Source of the DNA: Anisodus tanguticus
Lineage: Eukaryota; Streptophyta; Magnoliopsida; Solanales; Solanaceae
NCBI GenBank assembly: GCA_034509755.1
Contig: CM067557.1
Coordinates: forward strand, 37,692,001-37,756,000
DNA length: 64,000 bases
Direction: 5' to 3'
Both the position numbers and the translations under genes were made by a program. The first letter of the stretch is position 1. Each line of letters starts with the position of its first letter. This document shows positions 58,209-64,000 of the stretch, one piece after another. Below the pieces are notes generated by a model, which was given only the letters and a program-made list of their open reading frames with translations, was not told the origin of the DNA and ran no database searches.

Positions 58209-58354
58209 AACTAGTTGTGATGAAGGATAATCAATAAATGGAGAGAAAAAAATAATAAAATTTTCGGCCACTAGGGTTTTCTAGGGAGGAAGATGACCAA
58301 AAATTTGGAATAAATTAAACTAATTTTGGATCTTTCCTTAAGCTCTTGATACCA

Positions 58355-58594
58355 TGTAAGAATTCTAGGGTAAGTAGAATATTTTCCTCCCTCTATGAAT
58401 CCTTCAAGGGTTCAATATATACACAATATACATCAATTAGGAAGAGTCAATCATGCCTAATCTTCCTAATCAATTTCTAATAATCTTCTACCTAATTTAC
58501 ATAGTGTTCCTAATTAACATTTTACTACATACCATATATAACATGATACTACATTAATACAAAATCATAATATTATTAACATAATATTCTAACA
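58355..58594 (-). repeat. 5' LTR of copia E
   Basis: 240 bp, same termini as the 3' LTR. The high similarity of the two LTRs indicates E is among the younger insertions here. Confidence 0.93.
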
Positions 58595-58599
58595 ATTTG

Positions 58600-58649
58600 T
58601 ATATATACTCCTTTCATTAATGAGAATAATCAATGGATTATTTCTTTCA
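58600..58649 (+). repeat. 3' LTR of copia D, part 2
   Basis: TATATATACTCCTTTCATTA to TTATTTCTTTCA, the end of the LTR begun at 53487 after removal of copia E and one copy of its target duplication. Confidence 0.85.
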
Positions 58650-61028
58650 TTTTGATTTTGTGATCAAACACAAAAGACTAAAACAAGCAACCACTCAGTT
58701 GAAAGATGACCAAGGACAATGATAGACTGATCCAGATGCAATTGCAGAGATCTTTGTGAAGTATTATGAGGAGCTATTGGGAAGGAAAGTGAATACTAGA
58801 GTGCAAGAAAAGACATTCATTTTACAGAATGGGTCAGTGCTGGGTGTAGAGTAGCAGTTGAAGTTGTTGCAACCATTCACTGAGCAGGATGTAAAGGCTG
58901 CTACGTTCAAGATTGACAAAATCGAGAGCCCTGATCCTGATGGATATGGGAGTGGGTTATTTAGAGATTCATGGAGTATTGTAGGTAGGGATGTAACAGA
59001 TGCAGTTTTGAAATTCTTCACAAATGGCAAGCTGCTTAGTCAGTTAGATGCTACAAATATTGCACCCATTCCTAAGGTTGAGGGCCCTGAAATGGCAAGC
59101 AAGTATAGGCCTACTGCATGTTGTAATGTCTTATACAAGTGGATATTCAAGATGATTTGTACAAGACTAAAAAAAGCAGTGACACATATTGTAGCAGATA
59201 ACCAGACTGCATTTGTTCAAGGGAGGTCAATGGTGCACAATATACTAATCTGTCATGATTTAATGAGACACTACACCAGAAAACCACACCTGGGTGTTTG
59301 ATGAAAATAGAAGGCTTATGACATGGTGAGCTGGGAATTCCTACATGAGGCATTGGTGGGGTTTGGATTTCCAACTAAATTCATTAACTTGGTCATGACA
59401 TGTGTCACAACTCCTAAGTTTACTGTCAAGCTCAATGGAGAAGGTTATGGCTATTTTAAAGGAAAGAAAGAATTAAAGCAAGGTGATCCTGCCTCACCAT
59501 TATTGTTTGTCTTGGTAATGGAATATTTTTCAAGAGCCCTTAAGACTATGAGCTTCCTGCCAGATTTCAAGTTTCATCTCATGTGCAAAGATCTTAGATT
59601 GAACCATCTCATTTTTGCTGATGATTTAATGATTTTTTGTAAAGGGGAAGTGAAGTCTGTTACTAGAGTGAAAGAGGCCCTAGCACACTTTAGTGGCTTA
59701 TTCTTAGCAGGTAGGACAGATATTGTGAAACAACAATTGCTTGACTTGACAAGATTCACACAAGGAGAGTTCCCAATAAAATACCTTGGGCTTTCTTTAT
59801 CATCAAAGAAATGGACTAAGCTTGAGTGCCACAAGTTAGTGGATAAGATCACCAGTAGAATAAAAACTACTTATGCTAAGCAACTTTTCTATGCAGGGAG
59901 GCTCCAAGTGATTATAGCTGTGTTGTTCTCTATTCAGAGTTTTTGGGGGTCTGTTTTCATTCTCCCACAAAGCATTATTAAAGAGGTAGACAAGTTGTGT
60001 AGAGATTACTTATGAAGGAGTAATTCTGAAAACAGGAAGATACCACTTATTGCTTGGGAGACAGTATATTTTTCAAAGAAGCAAGGTGGATTAAACATTA
60101 AAGGATGTGGTAACTGAAATCTGGCATCAGCGGGCAAGTTATTGTGGCAACTAGCCCTGAATAAAGAGTCATTATGGTTGAAATGGGTTTATGGAATATA
60201 TATTAAAGAGGACACAATTTGGACCCATAGAGCTCCTCTGGATAGCAGCTGGTATTGAAGGAAGATAAATGCTTTAAAGGATATAATGAAGACTTGGTAT
60301 GGACATGGGCAGTTTTTACTAACTGGGAATGGGAAGTATTCCATAACAAGAGGATACTTGAAGTTGATTGGCACCAGAGATAGATTAGATATTGCAGGCC
60401 TTGTGTGGAATTTTGTGTCACCTCCAAAACACATATTCATAATGTGGCTTGCTATACAACACAGGCTATTAATCAAGGCAAGACTCATACATTTGAATAT
60501 TCTTGTAGATGATGCAAGCTGCTGCCTTTGTCAAACACAGGAGATAGAGACTAACCAACATTTTTTTATTGATTGTGTTTTTGTTGTTGCTGTTAGAACT
60601 GAACTGATACAATGGTCTAATATATACTTACCTGCTGGGGAATTGAGAATAGTCTTGGAGATCATAAGAAGTAAGCATTGAAAGAGGTTCAAGAAGAAGG
60701 TGGTGGCAGCACTATAGGGTGGAATGATATACCACATATGAAGAGCAAGAAAAGGGAGACACTTTAAAGAAAGAGTTGTACAATATACCAATATAGTAGG
60801 AAAAAATACTACTAATATTGTAGAGAGGATAGAGCAGTATTAGTTCAACAAAGAGAGCACAGAGATGTAGAGTCTTTAAGCAGAAATTTTGTATTTAGCT
60901 TTTGGTTATTGAGGCCTGTTTGACCACCACACCCTTCCTGGAAGGTGGTAATGGGGATGGGTGCTCTTTAATTTGTATGTTTTTGTTTTGTTAATGGCAA
61001 TATTTACATTGATTGTCAAAAAAGGAGA
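58650..61028 (+). mobile_element. L1-type LINE, 3' part
   Basis: Starts directly at the right edge of copia D in mid-ORF (FVIKHKRLKQATTQ frame) and runs to a short A-rich tail near 61028. Endonuclease and the first part of the ORF are absent; they should have lain on the other side of D, but that flank is lost. The retained text is the reverse transcriptase and the C-terminal zf-RVT domain of a plant L1 element. Confidence 0.85.
58675..60681 (+). pseudogene. LINE reverse transcriptase and zf-RVT remnant
   Basis: In order: FTEQDVKAATFKIDKIESPD, FRDSWSIVG, IAPIPKVEGPEMASKYRP and FVQGRSMVHNILICHDL in a 147-codon frame (58858-59301). After a stop at 59299 come LKQGDPASPLLFVLVMEY and the catalytic LIFADDLMIF in a 230-codon frame (59323-60015), then GLNIKG, WHQR-like remains, and the zinc-finger region FVSPPKHIFIMWLAIQHRLL with CCLCQ and HFFIDC. 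Stops are at about 58852, 59299, 60013, 60115 and 60256. FADD is intact but the protein is broken. Confidence 0.9.
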
Positions 61029-61841
61029 ATCTCCCTCTGACGAAGTCGAAGTGTAATACTTGGCAAACAGCGTATGTTTTCAATTAAAAAAGGAACACAA
61101 AAAAGCTCTAGTGTTGTATCGAAAACCTGCAAGATGAGACCCACTTTGAACACCCTTTCCCATTGAACTGCGCCTTTCAGTTCTGACAAGCGTGTTCAAT
61201 AAGTCAAATATACTCATAAAATATATTGTTTTAACTTATATACCGGATATAATTTTTCGATCAAGATTGTTAAGCTAATCAGCCCCTGACACTAGGTGGT
61301 CCATCTTGGTCATCCTTCGAACTCAGACCAAAAAATAGAAAAGGAGAAGCTAAATATCAGGAGAACATGCATAAATACAATTTTTCTGAAAGTAAATTAT
61401 ACAACCTACAATAACTTTCAATATTACATATTGTATCATTAATTAACTTACATGATATACCTTAAATTCTATTAATCCTTCCTCAATTACAAAATAATCA
61501 ACCATAAATATATGACTATTCCTAAATTCTTGCATAAATAAATGATAACATATTAAATATAATAAATTCTTCCCAAAATATCTCTCTCTTAGACTTCGTG
61601 GGGTCACACAGTGTAGGGGGAAAATGAAGTTTTTATTAATATATATTTACTAATTTATAAATAACCTTTATTATAAATAGATTCTTTTCAAACTAAAATT
61701 GTACACATATATAACTATTTGCAAATGAATATCTAGTATATACCCTACTTGAAAAAATGATTTCCCAAACAAAAAGTCAAATGCATATGGTTGATAGCTC
61801 GTTTTGAGTTTACTTTTTTTCCCTCCTTTTTATTTTTATTC

Positions 61842-62083
61842 TTTTACTTTTCATATAATTATCTTTTTGTGACTAAAAGAAATTGTTGGAATTATTTGAA
61901 TATATTTCTATTAATATTTTTTTTACTTCTCATGCAATTATCTTTTTGTGACTGAAAGAAATTGTTGGAATTATTTGAATATATTGCTATTAATATTTTT
62001 ATTTTTTACTTTTCACGCGATTATTTTTTTGTGACTAAAAGAAATTGTCGGAATAATTTAAATATATTACTATTAAGAAAAGT
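61842..62083. repeat. Tandem array, three ~80-bp units
   Basis: Units begin near 61842, 61921 and 62004 with TTTTACTTYTCA, and share ATTATYTTTTTGTGAC, GAAATTGTTGGAATTATTTG and CTATTAATATTT. Divergence is a few bases per unit. Confidence 0.8.
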
Positions 62084-62226
62084 GCATGAATATTCATATT
62101 AATTAGTATCTATTATTCGCACTTCAACATGAAAATTATTCTTGTAGCTTTTATATTATAAAAAATAATATAAATAATATATTATAATATTATATATGGT
62201 ATATAATATTAAGATATTGTGATATT

Positions 62227-62428
62227 GTATACATTATATAATATTAAGTATTCTCTATACAACATATAACATTGATATAATATTAAATATTTTGTGCTAT
62301 TGTATACATTATTTAATATTAAGTATATTATATACAACATATAACATCAATATAATATTATATTATGCTTTTGTATACATTATATAATATTAAGTATACT
62401 ATATTTAACATATAACACTGATATTTTT
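62227..62428. repeat. Tandem array, three ~73-bp units
   Basis: Units start at 62227, 62302 and 62373 with GTATACATTATWTAATATTA, and share TACAACATATAACATYRATA. The third is shortened. Confidence 0.75.
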
Positions 62429-62476
62429 TTTAATGATATAAAATACAAACACACACACGTATCTATATGTCTATCA

Positions 62477-62479
<3 letters not shown>

Positions 62480-62553
<74 letters not shown>
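62480..62553. repeat. TA microsatellite
   Basis: About 74 bp of uninterrupted alternating TA. Copia F is inserted at its right edge, with TATAT as the adjoining bases. Confidence 0.95.
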
Positions 62554-62556
<3 letters not shown>

Positions 62557-62773
62557 AAGATGATATTAATCTCCCTTGAGGAGTCTTTCATTAATATCAA
62601 GGTATATATAGAGTACAATATTCATCCCTTATACAATAGGAATCCTAAGCCTATACTAAAGAGGAATCCTAAGCCTATACAAAAGAGGAATCCTAGTCTT
62701 ACCATAATTATATTTACACAATTTATGAAAATATTCTAATTATGGGTAGGGAATATATTTACACGTTTACACA
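62554..62773 (-). repeat. 3' LTR of copia F
   Basis: 220 bp. It contains a duplicated motif (GGAATCCTAAGCCTATAC repeated with AAAGAGGAATCC). It sits against the TA microsatellite. Confidence 0.8.
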
Positions 62774-64000
62774 TCCCCTCAGTCGGAGCGGGAGGAGGCC
62801 GGACGCTGAGACTGGCTCTGAAGTCAAGAAATAACTGTCTGGGAAGTCCTTTGGTAAATATGTCTGCATACTGATAGGATGATGGAACATGTAACACTCT
62901 GACATGGCCTAACGCAACTTTCTCACGAACGAAGTGTAGGTCTATCTCAATATGCTTGGTTCGCTGATGTTGAACCGGATTATGAGAAAGATAGATGGCA
63001 GAGATGTTATCACAATACACAATAGATGCCTGACGCAAAGGACACTGAAGTTCTAACAAGAAATTTCTAAGCCAACAAATCTCGCCTACTACATTTGCAA
63101 CGCCTCTCGTACTCACCTCGGCCTTTGAGCGAGATAGGGTAGCTGTCGCTTGCGCGTACCAAGAAATCGATTATCCCCTAAGAAAACACAAAAGCCGGAG
63201 GTGGAGCGTCGCGTGTCCGGACACCCCGCCCAATCTGCATCCGTTATGAAAGCAACCCGTCCGGTGCGAGGGGTATAGGTGCAAACCATAATCAAGAGTG
63301 CCCTTAATGTATCGAATGATATGCTTAAGAGCAGCCGAGATGAGACTCCCCGGGGCATGCATGAATAAGCACACCTGCTGAGCAGCATAAGCTATGTCTG
63401 GCCTGGTGAATGTGAGATACTGAAGTGCACCTGCAAGGCTCCTATAAATAGTAGGATCAGAGACTGGAGCATCACCATAGCACTGAGCTTAGATTTGGAA
63501 TCAACTGGAGTAGGCACCTCTTTGCAGTTCGCCATCTTAGCCCCGTACACAATCTCTTCGCATACTTACGCCGACATAAGAACATATGATTGCGGACCAG
63601 GTCACTGATATCCCCAAAAAGTAACTCAGCTTTCCCAAATCAGTCATTGCAAATTCGGACTTGAGCAAGGCAATAATCACATTTTTCAATCCGTCGGAGG
63701 AGGCAGTAAGAACAATATCATCCACGTAAAGTAATAAGTAAGCCGTGCTACTACCTCGATGAAAAATGAAAAGTGATGTATCACTCTTGCTGCATACAAA
63801 CCCAATCTGCAAGATATACCTGGCAAAGCGATCATACCACGCACGGGGGGCCTGCTTTAGGCCATATAGTGACTTACGGAGACGGCACATATAGTGAGGA
63901 ACTGCCGGATGGGTGAACCCCGGTGGCCGATGCATGTAGACTGTCTCTCTCTCGCATCCCCATGTAAGAATGCATTCTTCACATCAAGCGATGGATCGGC
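62774..64000 (-). pseudogene. copia F pol fragment (RT and RNase H)
   Basis: From the right edge: HRPPGFTHPAVPHY, YGLKQAPRAWYDRF, intact YVDD (LLLYVDDIVLTAS) and LGKLSYFLGIS in a 132-codon frame (63537-63935). After frameshifts come TDADWAGCPDTRRS (63113-63388) and RNase H STRGVANVVGEICWLRNF to ADIFTKGLPRQL (62736-63116). At least three frameshifts separate these parts. It is a more distant relative of copies B-E. Confidence 0.88.

Larger units (their letters stand above)
53719..58594 (-). mobile_element. Full-length Ty1/copia retrotransposon E nested in copia D, TSD ATTTG
   Basis: 4876 bp with LTRs at 53719-53944 and 58355-58594, primer site TGGTATCAAGAG (58343-58354), polypurine tract TGCGGGGGAG, and ATTTG at 53714-53718 and 58595-58599. 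It lies antisense to D. It is coding-complete in order but inactive: the protease reads DSR, a poly-G run disrupts integrase, and RT reads YVVD. Confidence 0.95.
49918..58649 (+). mobile_element. Ty1/copia element D (lacks 5' LTR; 3' LTR split by element E)
   Basis: Plus-strand element starting at a primer site (GGATATCAGAAG, 49921-49932), then gag, protease, a deletion of the integrase core, RT, RNase H, a polypurine tract GCAGGGGTG and a 3' LTR from 53487. The LTR is interrupted at 53718 by copia E and resumes at 58600-58649 (ends TTATTTCTTTCA). The 5' LTR and its flank are missing, replaced by inverted copia C. The right flank is LINE sequence, so D had inserted into that LINE. Confidence 0.88.
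61029..62470. other. AT-rich spacer with two tandem arrays
   Basis: Holds a 65-bp piece shared with 12640-12705 (at 61287-61353) and the arrays at 61842-62083 and 62227-62428. No gene. Confidence 0.45.
62554..64000 (-). mobile_element. Ty1/copia element F (3' part; continues beyond the window)
   Basis: 3' LTR at 62554-62773 (220 bp, TGTAAGATGATATT to CGTTTACACA on the plus strand), a polypurine tract (complement of TCCCCTCAGTCGG), then RNase H and RT reading leftward from beyond 64000. Only the 3' third of the element is inside the window. Confidence 0.9.

Noticed and set aside
62467..62739. Frame coding repeated Tyr-Ile
   Set aside because: It translates the TA microsatellite and the copia F LTR; not a gene.

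Overview
This is plant nuclear DNA, most likely from a member of the Solanaceae. The evidence is spliced plant genes on an AT-rich background, fragments of plastid DNA, a short element resembling the Au SINE, RTE-type LINEs with TTG-rich tails, and several generations of Ty1/copia elements primed by initiator tRNA-Met. The species cannot be named from the sequence alone. Nothing looks bacterial or viral, and there is no CRISPR array or operon.

Three host genes can be reconstructed exon by exon. (1) A plastid-type MATE transporter (DTX44-like) lies on the minus strand at 330-8990, with 12 visible exons; the last coding exon lies beyond the left edge. (2) A 2-oxoglutarate/Fe(II) dioxygenase of the AOP type lies on the plus strand at 18621-20902, with three exons and 311 residues. 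(3) A trichome birefringence-like (TBL) polysaccharide O-acetyltransferase lies on the minus strand at 29184-39111, with six exons and 450 residues. All three reading frames stay open across the inferred splice sites. They show no sign of acting in one pathway.

Most of the rest is transposable elements, many inside introns. The MATE gene carries a palindromic TRIM in intron 7, a truncated gypsy integrase with an attached foldback repeat in intron 11, a Stowaway-like MITE in intron 1 and an RTE tail in intron 2. The TBL gene carries a 5.2-kb copia element (31878-37092, target duplication GTTAT) in intron 2, together with two inverted-repeat elements, a plastid trnL fragment in intron 1 and a hAT-like MITE in intron 5.

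Between the MATE and dioxygenase genes lie a truncated copia gag-protease bracketed by direct repeats, a tRNA-derived SINE, a plastid 23S rRNA fragment and two elements with long terminal inverted repeats. From 21 to 28 kb there is a permuted gypsy arrangement (pol-LTR-primer site-ORF), an RTE LINE fragment, a solo LTR and a foldback element split by an unrelated insert. From 39 to 42 kb there is a SINE and a 5'-truncated RTE LINE, each with clear target duplications.

From 47.5 kb to the end the window is almost entirely retrotransposons: a solo LTR, a copia pol fragment joined head-to-head to a second copia element, a third copia element nested in the LTR of the second, an L1-type LINE into which the second had inserted, tandem arrays, a TA microsatellite and a fifth copia element running off the right edge. 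All the copia copies whose coding regions can be read carry disabling lesions. The most unusual structures are the palindromic TRIM with a single outer target duplication (4599-5239), the inverted duplicate of a gypsy-foldback composite (831-2623 and 23040-24932), the permuted gypsy element and the head-to-head copia junction at about 49.9 kb.
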